64,000 bases of DNA from Advenella faeciporci (GTDB taxonomy: Bacteria; Pseudomonadota; Gammaproteobacteria; Burkholderiales; Burkholderiaceae_B): contig NZ_BMYS01000008.1 in the NCBI RefSeq assembly GCF_014652395.1, positions 1-64,000 on the forward strand, read 5' to 3'. Shown here piece after piece: positions 35,686 to 43,936 of this stretch. The notes under the pieces are model-generated. The model ran no database searches. It saw only the letters and a list, made by a program, of their open reading frames with translations, and had not been told where the DNA came from. Position numbers and translations under genes: made by a program. The number at the start of each line of letters is the position of its first letter. The stretch's first letter is position 1.

Positions 35686-36810
35686 ATGTACAAACACAGG
35701 AAAATTACTTCATTCATATCAGGCCTGGCCTTATTGGGTGCGGTTTCAATGAGCGCCAGTGCCCAGTCAGGGCCTTATGTGGTGGGAACCCTGTTCCCCA
35801 TGTCCGGCCCCAATGCCGAGGCGGGCAGCATTTATACCAATGCCGTGCAACTGGCTTTTGATCATATCAAGGAAGATAAATTGCTAAAGGGCAATGTTGA
35901 AATTAAAAGTGCGGACAGTTTGGGTACGCCACAAGGAGGGGCGATTGGCATGAGCCGCCTGACCAGTGTAGACAAGGCTGTTTATACCCTTGTCGGCTTT
36001 ACGGGTGTCTCCAAGGCGGCGGCACCGATTGGTCAGCGGGCTAAAGCCATGATGATCAACGGTGGGGCGGTGGGACCCGATCTGGCTTCATTGTCTCCGT
36101 ATTTCTGGAATATTATTCCTTTGGCCAACCAGGAAGTGAAATTCCTGATTCCGTGGCTAAGTGAAAACAATATCAAGAAAATATCAGTGATTTATGTTGA
36201 TGACGCCCTGGGACAGGGTATTTTGCAAGAGCTGAAAAAAGGATTGCCTGAAACGGGGGGTACCGTCACTTCTGCATACAGCGTTCCACCTGATCTGCAG
36301 CAGTTCTCTTCCATTATTGCCAAACTGCGAAGTGACCAGCCGGATGCCATCTATATTGCCAGCCCCAATATTTCCCAGATTGGTCACATCATCAAACAGG
36401 TACGTGATGGAGGCATCAAGCACCAGCTGTTAACGTATGGTGCCGCCAATTTTCCTTCCATTTCAAAACTGCCCGAAAGTGAAGGCCTGATTTTTACCAG
36501 CCAGGGTGCGGACTGGAAATCGGATCAACCCATCATGAAACGATTTGTAGAGAGCTGGCGTGAGAAGTTCAAAACCGAACCAACCACCTATGGTCTTAAT
36601 TATTACAACGGTGGACTGTTGTTTGGTTATCTGGCCAAAGGTCTGGAAGAGGCCGGTAAACCGGTCACGGGCGATACGCTGGTAGAGGAGCTGAAGCGGG
36701 TTGGGAAATTTGATCTGGCGGGTGGTGAGGCAACGTTCCATGACGGTACCGTAACCGCTGCCATGCAGATTAATAAAATCACTAACGGTGTGACAGAAAA
36801 AATCAAGTAA
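35686..36810 (+). CDS. ABC transporter substrate-binding protein, branched-chain type, Sec signal
   Basis: A 374-residue periplasmic binding protein with a Sec signal ending SMSASAQS and mature start GPYVVGTLFPMSGPNAEAGS. Strongly colinear with the protein at 32530 (SVDKAVYTLVGFTGVSKAAA against MSRLVNVDHAQYVLLGVTGV, and SPYFWNIIPLANQE in both). It lies directly before the permease genes, so it is the presumed main receptor of the importer. Confidence 0.92.
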   Translation: MYKHRKITSFISGLALLGAVSMSASAQSGPYVVGTLFPMSGPNAEAGSIYTNAVQLAFDHIKEDKLLKGNVEIKSADSLGTPQGGAIGMSRLTSVDKAVYTLVGFTGVSKAAAPIGQRAKAMMINGGAVGPDLASLSPYFWNIIPLANQEVKFLIPWLSENNIKKISVIYVDDALGQGILQELKKGLPETGGTVTSAYSVPPDLQQFSSIIAKLRSDQPDAIYIASPNISQIGHIIKQVRDGGIKHQLLTYGAANFPSISKLPESEGLIFTSQGADWKSDQPIMKRFVESWREKFKTEPTTYGLNYYNGGLLFGYLAKGLEEAGKPVTGDTLVEELKRVGKFDLAGGEATFHDGTVTAAMQINKITNGVTEKIK

Positions 36811-36830
36811 TTGGCTTTGCCTGAGTGCAA

Positions 36831-36879
36831 CAGGATAAGGGCTGGTCTGGTGCTGTTCTTGCGTACCAGCCCCTACCTG
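36831..36879 (+). terminator. Hairpin between the binding-protein and permease genes
   Basis: GGGCTGGT (36839-36846) pairs with ACCAGCCC (36865-36872), extended by CAGG/CCTG outside, followed by ATTTTGTGG. In binding-protein-dependent operons such a hairpin often raises the binding protein level over the permeases by partial termination or mRNA protection; that role here is inference. Confidence 0.6.
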
Positions 36880-36942
36880 ATTTTGTGGGTGTCTGGTTTT
36901 TGTATCACTGTTTTTAATGGTTCCTTTCAAAAGGGATAAATA

Positions 36943-37812
36943 ATGCTTTTTCTTCAACTTCTGGCTTCAGGTATTCAGACGGGCATTTTATATGCGCTGA
37001 CTGCTGCCGGTTTTGCATTGATTTTTGGTGCAACCAAAATATTTCATGTGGCGCATGGCGCGACTTTTGTGATAGCCGGGTATGCTTTTTATGAGTGTAT
37101 TCAGCTGGGCATGTGGTGGCCTTGGGCAACCCTGGTTTCCTTTGTCATGGCGATACTGGCTGGCATCTTGATGGCCGTTTTTATTTATCGTCCCATCCAG
37201 CGCAGTGAGGGATCGTTTTTTACTGTGTTCGTAGCCGCCTTTGGGGTGAGTATTGCCGTACAAAGTCTGATCCAGTATTTTTTTGGTCGTGGTTCGGTCA
37301 CGGTCAGTTCGTCACTGACCATGGCCAGTGAGGTGATTGAAGGCCTGTATCTGGCCCCCATTCTGGCAGTGGCGATTGGCGTTTCAATTGTGCTGTTCGG
37401 CCTGGTAGTGCTTTTTCTGGAAAAGAAAAATGCCGGACTGGGTCTGCGTGCCTTGTCAGAAAACCCGGGCCTGCTGGAAGCTTTTGGTTTAAATGCAAAG
37501 AATCTTACCGTGTTGGCTTTCGTGATTGGATCGGCCCTGGTGGTGCCTGCCGCCATCTTAACCAGTATTTCGATTGGCATTCAGCCCTCATCCGGCTCCA
37601 AGGTAATGCTGATCAGTCTTGCCGCCACGATTGTAGGGGGTATTGGCAGCCTGAAAGGTGCTGCGCTGGCGGGTTTGTTCCTGGGGATTATTGAAAACCT
37701 CGTCATTACCGTCGTGGATACGCAATGGAGTGAGGCAGTCAGCTTCTTTATCCTGTTCGCATTTATTATGTTCCGTCCGAGTGGCCTGTTTGGAGCGTCA
37801 GTCAAACGATGA
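36943..37812 (+). CDS. Branched-chain-type ABC transporter permease (LivH-like)
   Basis: A 289-residue integral membrane protein of the LivH group, about eight helices, starting LQLLASGIQTGILYALTAAG, with GLGLRALSENPGLLEAFGLN forming the coupling region that contacts the ATPase and ILTSISIGIQPSSGSKVML near the end. It follows the two receptor genes and overlaps the next permease by four bases (ATGA). Confidence 0.92.
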   Translation: MLFLQLLASGIQTGILYALTAAGFALIFGATKIFHVAHGATFVIAGYAFYECIQLGMWWPWATLVSFVMAILAGILMAVFIYRPIQRSEGSFFTVFVAAFGVSIAVQSLIQYFFGRGSVTVSSSLTMASEVIEGLYLAPILAVAIGVSIVLFGLVVLFLEKKNAGLGLRALSENPGLLEAFGLNAKNLTVLAFVIGSALVVPAAILTSISIGIQPSSGSKVMLISLAATIVGGIGSLKGAALAGLFLGIIENLVITVVDTQWSEAVSFFILFAFIMFRPSGLFGASVKR

Positions 37813-38684
37813 TTAACTATATTCTTAACCTGTTAACACTGGCCACCATTTACAGTATTGCGGCGGCCAGCCTGAATGTGCTGGTTGGTTATGCCGGTAT
37901 TTTCAGTATTGCCCATGCCATTTTCTTTGGCCTGGGGGCGTATGCCGGTGCCCAGTTTGCCTTGCTGATCGTGCCAGATGTTTTATTAGCCAGTCTGATT
38001 GGTGCCGTGGTGTCCGGTGCCCTGTCGCTTTTGCTTGCCTTGCCGGCGTTGCGGGTGCGGGGTGAATATTTTGTGGCCGCCGGTCTTGGTTTGCAAATGG
38101 TGGGCATTACCATTTTCAGTGAAGCCCATTCCCTGACAGGCGGTCATGGTGGCCTGGTGGGTATTCCACCGGCAACCCTGTTTGGCTTTGATGTGTCTTC
38201 GCCGGGTGCTTTCCTGGCAGTGTGTCTGGTTGCCTTGCTGCTCTCACTGGCTGTGATCCAGATCCTCATGCGAAGCAGCTTTGGTCGTGCCCTGATGTCG
38301 ATTCGTGACAATGAAAGCGCGGCAGAAAGTTTTGGCAAGAACGTTCCCTTGCTGAAGACCCTGGCGATGGTTGTCGGGTGTGCCATTGTGGGGGTCGCAG
38401 GTACCCTGTTTGCATTCAATCTGGCTTTTATCAACGTGGAAAGCTTCACGCTTGAACAGTCTATCCTGATGCTGGCGATGGTGGTTATCGGGGGGGTTGG
38501 CACGCTTTCCGGACCCTTGATTGGTGCCGTCTTTTTGCTGATATTGCCTGCCATTCTGACCTTCATTCCCTTTATTCCTCCTACGGAAATCGGTACGGTT
38601 CAGCAGTTTATTTATGGCTCACTCATGGCTGTGCTGATGATTTTCAAACCATCAGGCATTGCCGGTAAAACAGGAGGGAAATAA
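37809..38684 (+). CDS. Branched-chain-type ABC transporter permease (LivM-like)
   Basis: A 291-residue permease with LivM features: IAAASLNVLVGYAGIFSIAH at about 17-36, GAYAGAQFALLIV, then SLTGGHGGLVGIPP and the coupling segment FGRALMSIRDNESAAESFGK. It pairs with the LivH-like protein to form the membrane channel. The ATPase gene starts two bases after its stop. Confidence 0.92.
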   Translation: MINYILNLLTLATIYSIAAASLNVLVGYAGIFSIAHAIFFGLGAYAGAQFALLIVPDVLLASLIGAVVSGALSLLLALPALRVRGEYFVAAGLGLQMVGITIFSEAHSLTGGHGGLVGIPPATLFGFDVSSPGAFLAVCLVALLLSLAVIQILMRSSFGRALMSIRDNESAAESFGKNVPLLKTLAMVVGCAIVGVAGTLFAFNLAFINVESFTLEQSILMLAMVVIGGVGTLSGPLIGAVFLLILPAILTFIPFIPPTEIGTVQQFIYGSLMAVLMIFKPSGIAGKTGGK

Positions 38685-38686
38685 AA

Positions 38687-39442
38687 ATGTCGAATGTATT
38701 GCTTTCTGTTCGAGGACTGAGCAAGAATTTTGGTGGTTTGGCTGCCGTGCAATCGGTGGACATGGACCTTCAGGAAGGGGTGGTAACGGCGTTGGCTGGT
38801 CCCAACGGTGCCGGTAAAACCACTATTTTCAACTTGATGACGGGTAACCTGGTGGCCAGTGCCGGTGACGTGCTGCTGCACGGCAAATCAATTATTGGCA
38901 AGAAACCGCATCGTATTGCACAGATGGGCATCGCCCGAAGTTTTCAGGATTTGCGCCTGTTTACCCATATGAGCGTGCGCGATAATGTGCTGGTGGCGGT
39001 TGAGCCGGAATCATGGTTTTGGCAGCCGGGTGGCAAAGCGGCCTGGCATCAACGTCTTGAGACGGTTGAGAAGGCGCTTGAAAGGACCGGTTTGTCTGCC
39101 ATGGCTGACAAACGGGCGGTGGATTTGTCTTATGCCGAAACCAAGTTTCTTTCTTTGGCGCGCATTCTGGCAACCGGTTCAAAAATCTGGTTGCTGGACG
39201 AACCCGCATCGGGTCTGGATCTGAACTCACGTAACCGGTTTATTAATATTCTGCGTGAAGCCACCGCAGATGGCGTCACGATTTGCCTGATTGAACATAA
39301 TCTGGATGTGATGACCCAGCTTGCCGATCGCATTGCCTTTCTGGATCAGGGAAAAAAACTGGCGGAAGATGTTCCTGAGAAGGTATTGCGTGATCCAGAG
39401 TTAATTGCCATTTATTTTGGGAAGAGTCAGAGTGGAAACTAA
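38687..39442 (+). CDS. Branched-chain-type ABC transporter ATPase (LivG-like)
   Basis: A 251-residue ATPase. Walker A GPNGAGKTTIF, Q-loop region ARSFQDLRLFTHMSV with the long LivG insertion following, Walker B IWLLDEPASGLD and switch IEHNLDVM are present. The ABC signature is LSYAETKFLSLAR in place of LSGGQ; LivG proteins commonly vary here, but this is farther than usual. It overlaps the next ATPase gene. Confidence 0.92.
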   Translation: MSNVLLSVRGLSKNFGGLAAVQSVDMDLQEGVVTALAGPNGAGKTTIFNLMTGNLVASAGDVLLHGKSIIGKKPHRIAQMGIARSFQDLRLFTHMSVRDNVLVAVEPESWFWQPGGKAAWHQRLETVEKALERTGLSAMADKRAVDLSYAETKFLSLARILATGSKIWLLDEPASGLDLNSRNRFINILREATADGVTICLIEHNLDVMTQLADRIAFLDQGKKLAEDVPEKVLRDPELIAIYFGKSQSGN

Positions 39443-40184
39443 AAACAATAGGGCAGCCACTGCTGCCGATCAAGCAGTATCTGCGCTTGAAGCCAAAAAT
39501 CTGTCGGCTGGCTATGATGACCATAATGTGTTTGAAAACATGAATCTTGATCTGAGAAAGAATGAGATTTTATGTTTGATTGGCCATAACGGTGCCGGTA
39601 AGTCGACCTTGCTGAAAGTCCTGTTCGGTCTGCAGCCTTATTCGGCGGGTGAGGTATTGCTTAATGGTCAACATATTGTGCCTTCACCCAGTGATATGGC
39701 GGGGCATGGCATTTCTTATGTGCCGGAAGGCAGGGGAGTGTTTCCCGGTTTAACCGTCAAGGAAAATTTTGCACTGGCGCTCTGGTCAGCCAAAATGACC
39801 GGTTCGGTGGCCGATGAACGGGTGGATGAAGTGTTGGGCGTTTTACCCAAACTGAAGGATTTTTGGACTCGCAAGGCAGGCCAGTTATCGGGTGGCCAGC
39901 AGCAGATGGTGTCCATCGGTCGGGCCATGTTATGCAAACCTTCCATCCTTTTGCTGGATGAACCCTCGATTGGCCTGGCGCCCAAACTGTTCCAGGATCT
40001 GCTGGAGCCGATCAGGGCCGTGCAGAAACAAAGAGGTATGTCTATTTTGCTGGTGGAGCAGCAGGTGGGCGAAGCGCTGAATGTATCGGATCGTGTGGTG
40101 GTCATGAAATCGGGAGAAATCATCTACCGGGGTGTACCTGCCGATTTTGAGGGCGATCATGCAAAATTGATGGAAATGTTCTAA
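39432..40184 (+). CDS. Branched-chain-type ABC transporter ATPase (LivF-like)
   Basis: The second ATPase, with Walker A GHNGAGKSTLLKVLFG, Q-loop-region YVPEGRGVFPGLTVKENF, signature QLSGGQQQMVSIGRAM and Walker B ILLLDEPSIGLAPK. The GTG at 39432 gives 250 residues and overlaps livG by eleven bases; a TTG at 39405 would add nine residues. With the other four Liv-type genes it completes the importer. Confidence 0.92.
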   Translation: METKNNRAATAADQAVSALEAKNLSAGYDDHNVFENMNLDLRKNEILCLIGHNGAGKSTLLKVLFGLQPYSAGEVLLNGQHIVPSPSDMAGHGISYVPEGRGVFPGLTVKENFALALWSAKMTGSVADERVDEVLGVLPKLKDFWTRKAGQLSGGQQQMVSIGRAMLCKPSILLLDEPSIGLAPKLFQDLLEPIRAVQKQRGMSILLVEQQVGEALNVSDRVVVMKSGEIIYRGVPADFEGDHAKLMEMF

Positions 40185-40192
40185 GGATTAAT

Positions 40193-41053
40193 ATGGCTTG
40201 GGTGGAAGTGAATGATTGCGCCATCAGGTATGAATTCAGGCAAGGAAAAGGGCCTGTTTATGTGTTGATGCATGAAATGGGGGGGACACTGGAAAGCTGG
40301 ACGGAGACAGTTTCCTATTTTCCTGAATCAGCACAAATTCTGCGATATGATCAACGCGGTTTTGGCCTGTCTGAAAAGATAGTTGGCGATGTCAGCATTG
40401 ATCAGCATATAGAGGATCTTGCTGCCTTGCTGGATAAGTTGGAGATTCATGAACCGATTGTATTGGCCGGTGTTGCAGTAGGAGCGGGCATTGCCATCGG
40501 GTTTGCAGCACGTTATCCCAAGCGGGTCAGTCACTTGGTGGCATTTGCGCCCGCTTGTGGCATTGCGGCAGAAAAACGCGATAATGCCATGCTAAAAGCC
40601 AGCGAGATAGCACTGAAAGGTATCCGTGCCGAAGGCCAGGCAATCTTTGATCTGGCTTTTCCTGAAAGCCTGCAGACAGATAAGCAGAAATATCATGATT
40701 ATCGCTGCGCCTGGCTGGCTTCTGATGCCAGAAGTTTAGGCGCCATTTATAAAATGCTGGCGGGCCTGGATTTATCTGAAGCGCTGGCTAAATTATCCGG
40801 CAAAGTGGTGTTTATCGGGGGCGAGTTCGATGTGTTGCGCCCACCTGCCGAAATCACAAGACTGTCCGGCCTTTGTCCTGCTGCGGAAACATTGATTATT
40901 CCTTCGGGGCATTTCATGCAGGTGAACAGTCCAAAGTATGTGGCCAATATGTTGTTTGGCTTGGTGCATGATAAGAAAAGCGCCCACCAGATCTCTGAGG
41001 AGTTTTTAAGTCATGAAGAAAACCGGTTTGGAGCGGTGCGGCATGCCACTTGA
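40193..41053 (+). CDS. Alpha/beta-hydrolase-fold protein with Ala at the nucleophile position
   Basis: A 286-residue protein resembling 3-oxoadipate enol-lactonase (PcaD): MHEMGGTLESW for the oxyanion region, YDQRGFGLSE, then LAGVAVGAGIAIGFAARYP. The nucleophile elbow reads G93-V-A95-V-G97, so the expected Ser is Ala. The Asp (D213 in GGEFDVLRP) and His (H240 in PSGHF) of the triad remain. It may be a lyase, a non-hydrolytic enzyme or a degenerate hydrolase. Last gene of the operator-C operon, nine bases after LivF. Confidence 0.85.
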   Translation: MAWVEVNDCAIRYEFRQGKGPVYVLMHEMGGTLESWTETVSYFPESAQILRYDQRGFGLSEKIVGDVSIDQHIEDLAALLDKLEIHEPIVLAGVAVGAGIAIGFAARYPKRVSHLVAFAPACGIAAEKRDNAMLKASEIALKGIRAEGQAIFDLAFPESLQTDKQKYHDYRCAWLASDARSLGAIYKMLAGLDLSEALAKLSGKVVFIGGEFDVLRPPAEITRLSGLCPAAETLIIPSGHFMQVNSPKYVANMLFGLVHDKKSAHQISEEFLSHEENRFGAVRHAT

Positions 41054-41079
41054 AAGCGCGCTCCCTCCAGTGTGTTTGT

Positions 41080-41874
41080 CTACAAGGACAAGGCCCAGTT
41101 TGTCAGGGCTTCACAGACGGCCTCGGGCTGCTCTGGTATCAAAGCGTGCCCGGCATTGGGAATGACAGTGACTGTTACGCGTTCACCCAGTTCACTTTTC
41201 AGGTAATGAGTGTATTGCCTGGGGACGACGGTATCCAGTTCGGCCTGCAAATCCAGCACTGGTGCATTTCCTGCCTTGAAAAATGAATCAATCGGGGTGG
41301 CATGCCAGGCTTCCCATTGCATTTTTTTGGTTTCAGGGTACCAGCCCTGAAGCCAGGAGTGGCAGTCATTGCCAGGGGCAAAGAACGCTTTATTCAGATG
41401 GGTGATTCTTTCTGCATCACTAAGAGCCAGATTGCCACTTTGACTGACAGATACCAGGACGTCGGGTGGAATGGAGGGATCACCTGAGGGTGTTTTGCCC
41501 GGAGAGCCGGCCAATAGCGCAATACCCTGAATCAATTCGGGATACAGGGTTGCTGTCATGCGCGCAATGAAATTGCCTAATGCATGCCCGGCAATAATGC
41601 ATTGTGAATGTCCTTCGGCCTTAATGACAGCAGCCACATCGGCTGCAAGGTCTTTCAGGGTGATACCCGTAATGGGGCCCTGGCTGGCACCAATGCCCCG
41701 TGGATGCGGCCGTATTACCTTGAACCCTTTCTGTACCATGAGTAAGGTCAATTCGTCAAAATCGGCCTGTCCTCTTCCCAGTGACGGTAAAAATAAAATG
41801 GGTGTGCCCGAACCCTGTACCAGATATTCAACCGAAACCTGATCGTAGCTGGTTTTTTTACTTATGGTAGACAT
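41080..41874 (-). CDS. Alpha/beta-hydrolase-fold protein with Ala at the nucleophile position
   Basis: A 264-residue alpha/beta-hydrolase, FLPSLGRGQADFDEL and HPRGIGASQGPITG early, elbow IIAGHALGNFIARM. The elbow is G96-H-A98-L-G100 with Ala for Ser, while D214 (QAELDTVVP) and H243 (NAGHAL) are kept. It is unrelated in detail to the neighbouring hydrolase at 40193 yet shows the same substitution. Convergent with that gene and downstream of a Bug-protein gene on the minus strand, so it may be part of the operator-D transcript. Confidence 0.85.
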   Translation of the reverse strand: MSTISKKTSYDQVSVEYLVQGSGTPILFLPSLGRGQADFDELTLLMVQKGFKVIRPHPRGIGASQGPITGITLKDLAADVAAVIKAEGHSQCIIAGHALGNFIARMTATLYPELIQGIALLAGSPGKTPSGDPSIPPDVLVSVSQSGNLALSDAERITHLNKAFFAPGNDCHSWLQGWYPETKKMQWEAWHATPIDSFFKAGNAPVLDLQAELDTVVPRQYTHYLKSELGERVTVTVIPNAGHALIPEQPEAVCEALTNWALSL

Positions 41875-41903
41875 TGATATTTCCAGTTTCTGCTAATGAA
41901 ATA

Positions 41904-41934
41904 TCCCGCATAACCGGAGACTGTTGATGCGGGA
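41904..41934. terminator. Hairpin between the Bug-protein gene and the alpha/beta-hydrolase gene
   Basis: TCCCGCAT (41904-41911) and ATGCGGGA (41927-41934) form an eight-base-pair stem in the 94-base gap between two minus-strand genes. It may cause partial termination. A T-run exists only on the plus-strand side. Confidence 0.4.
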
Positions 41935-41968
41935 CCAAACTTTTTGTTTATGATTAAGTTAAAAAATT

Positions 41969-42952
41969 TTATTGTGGCTCGATACCGGCTTCTTTGATCA
42001 TGTCGCCCCAGACATCCAGTTGGGCGGCTACAAATTGTCCGAACTCATCCGGTTTGGAACCAAACGCATCAAACCCCATATCCGAGAGTTTTTTGTAGAC
42101 CTCGGGGTTGGCAATGATTTTGTTGATTTCTGCATTAAGACGCTCAACGATGGCTGGGTCCATATTGGCGGGTCCGAAGAAACCCATCCAGGCACTCAGG
42201 TCAAAGTTATTGATGCCCGCTGTTTCCATGGATTCCAGTTCTGGGGCAATGGCGCTGGGTTTGGCACTGGCTACCGCCATTGCCTTGATTTTGCCAGATT
42301 GGATATAGGGCAGGCTGGAGGCCAGATCATTGAACATGACATCTACCCGGCCACCCATCAGGTCGGTCAGGGCATTGGGTGAACCTTTGTAGGGAACGTG
42401 CAGCATATCAATGCCCGCTCTTTTAGCAAAGGTGGCACCAGCCAGAATACCCGTGGCATTGCCACTGGCATAGGTTACTTTACCCGGATCTTTTTTGGCC
42501 ATGTTGACCAGATCCTGTACTTTGCTAACTGGGACATTGTTATTGGCAACCAGGACAAAGGGTAGATTGCCGATTCTTCCGATTGGCGTGAAGTCTTTGA
42601 TGGGGTCATAGCCTACATTCTTCAGTAACCAGGGAGCTGCCGAAATGGGAGTGTTGGTGGTAAGGAAAAGGGTGTGGCCGTCTGGTTTGGCATTGACCAC
42701 ATACTTGGCACCGATTGTAGCGTTTCCGCCCGGTTTGTTTTCAACCACAACGGTTTGACCCAGGGCGTTGCCAAGCTCCGAAGCAAAAATCCGTCCAATC
42801 GAATCAGATGTAGTGCCCGCAGGAAAGGCAATGACCAGACTGATGGGTTTTTGCGGGTATTGTGATGTATTGGCCTGAATTGTGCCTGGTGAAGCAAGAG
42901 TGATACAGCTGGCAAGACCTAGCAGGACAAGCATTTTTTTGGAAATAAACAT
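41969..42952 (-). CDS. Bug-family tripartite tricarboxylate transporter binding protein
   Basis: A 327-residue periplasmic receptor of the Bug/TctC family, very expanded in Alcaligenaceae. Sec signal through about residue 28 (TIQANTSQYPQKPI follows), mature start PISLVIAFPAGTTSDSIGRI, then TVVVENKPGGNATIGAKYV, KPDGHTLFL and HVPYKGSPNALTDLMGG. It binds small carboxylates. No TctAB membrane genes accompany it. Its promoter carries operator D, linking it to the IclR regulon. Confidence 0.92.
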   Translation of the reverse strand: MFISKKMLVLLGLASCITLASPGTIQANTSQYPQKPISLVIAFPAGTTSDSIGRIFASELGNALGQTVVVENKPGGNATIGAKYVVNAKPDGHTLFLTTNTPISAAPWLLKNVGYDPIKDFTPIGRIGNLPFVLVANNNVPVSKVQDLVNMAKKDPGKVTYASGNATGILAGATFAKRAGIDMLHVPYKGSPNALTDLMGGRVDVMFNDLASSLPYIQSGKIKAMAVASAKPSAIAPELESMETAGINNFDLSAWMGFFGPANMDPAIVERLNAEINKIIANPEVYKKLSDMGFDAFGSKPDEFGQFVAAQLDVWGDMIKEAGIEPQ

Positions 42953-42979
42953 GTAAAGTCTCCATATTATATAATAATA

Positions 42980-43051
42980 AAGTTCGTATAATGAACATAT
43001 GTTCTTTTAATGAACTTATGGTTATTATAAAGAAATATGAGGACGTGTCAA
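42980..43051 (-). promoter_or_regulatory. Promoter and symmetric operator (site D) of the Bug-protein gene
   Basis: On the minus strand TTGACA (43051-43046), a 16-base spacer and TATAAT (43029-43024) precede an operator with exact two-fold architecture: AAGTTC, 7 bases, GAACATATGTTC (42993-43004), 7 bases, GAACTT (42980-43017 overall). The core aligns gap-free to sites A to C. It is the most symmetric of the four. Confidence 0.78.
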
Positions 43052-43066
43052 TCGCACAATGTAAAA

Positions 43067-43103
43067 CGCCTTGTCTGCCAGAGAGTGTTTGGCAGACAAG
43101 GCG
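43067..43103 (-). terminator. Terminator of the ABC importer operon
   Basis: CGCCTTGTCTGCCA (43067-43080) and its exact complement at 43090-43103 form a 14-base-pair stem with a nine-base loop. On the minus strand it is followed by TTTTAC. It lies 72 bases beyond the last importer gene. Confidence 0.8.
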
Positions 43104-43174
43104 TAGGTGTTTGTAGTGTTTGGCTTATTGTGTAAATAGGTGTGTAGAAAACGGAAAATCAATATCCTTGGGGG

Positions 43175-43936
43175 TCAGGCTGCATTTTCAAACAAATCAT
43201 AGCCATGACTGGCCTGGATAAGTTCCCTTGAATAGGGGGCTTTTGCCGTTTGGGTATATAGTGTGTCGGGTGTCATTTCTTCTACAATTGCCCCATGGTT
43301 CATGACCGCCAGCTTGTCACACATATGGGCAATGACAGCCAGATTATGACTGACCAGAATATAAGTAAGATTGCGCTCCTGGCGCAAATCGTCAAGCAGG
43401 TTCAATATTTCCGACTGTACTGACACATCAAGGGCTGAAGTCGGTTCGTCCATGACCAGAATTTGTGGTTCGGTAATTAAGGCCCGGGCGATAGCAACAC
43501 GCTGGCGTTGCCCTCCTGACAATTGATGAGGAAAACGGTAGCGAAAGCTCTGGTTCAGGCCTACATCCTCAAGGCTTTTACAAACTCTGGTTTCAATATC
43601 CGTGAATTTTTGAATATTCAGCGGTTCAGATAAAATCCGGTCTATGGAGTGTTTAGGGTGGATAGATCCATAAGGATCCTGGAACACCATTTGGACTTTG
43701 CGATAAAAAGTTTTGTCACGTTTATGACTGACTAATGGCTTGTTTTCAATTTCAATCTTTCCTGTATGTTTGTTCAGTCCCATAATGGCTTTTAGAATGG
43801 TGGATTTTCCAGAGCCGGATTCTCCGACCAGACCGTAACATTCACCAGCCGCAACATTGAAGCTGACATTATGTAATACCTGATTGGCACCAAAAGATAC
43901 GTTCAGGCCTGAAACACTAATAAGTGCCTGATTCAT
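43175..43936 (-). CDS. Peptide/nickel-type ABC transporter ATPase (DppF/NikE-like)
   Basis: A 253-residue ATPase: Walker A GESGSGKSTILKAIMG, Q-loop VQMVFQDPYGSIHPKHS, signature QLSGGQRQRVAIARAL, Walker B ILVMDEPTSALDVSVQ. It lacks the C-terminal extension found in many OppF proteins and so is closer in size to NikE. It overlaps its partner ATPase gene by four bases and is the last gene of a six-gene operon. Confidence 0.92.
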   Translation of the reverse strand: MNQALISVSGLNVSFGANQVLHNVSFNVAAGECYGLVGESGSGKSTILKAIMGLNKHTGKIEIENKPLVSHKRDKTFYRKVQMVFQDPYGSIHPKHSIDRILSEPLNIQKFTDIETRVCKSLEDVGLNQSFRYRFPHQLSGGQRQRVAIARALITEPQILVMDEPTSALDVSVQSEILNLLDDLRQERNLTYILVSHNLAVIAHMCDKLAVMNHGAIVEEMTPDTLYTQTAKAPYSRELIQASHGYDLFENAA

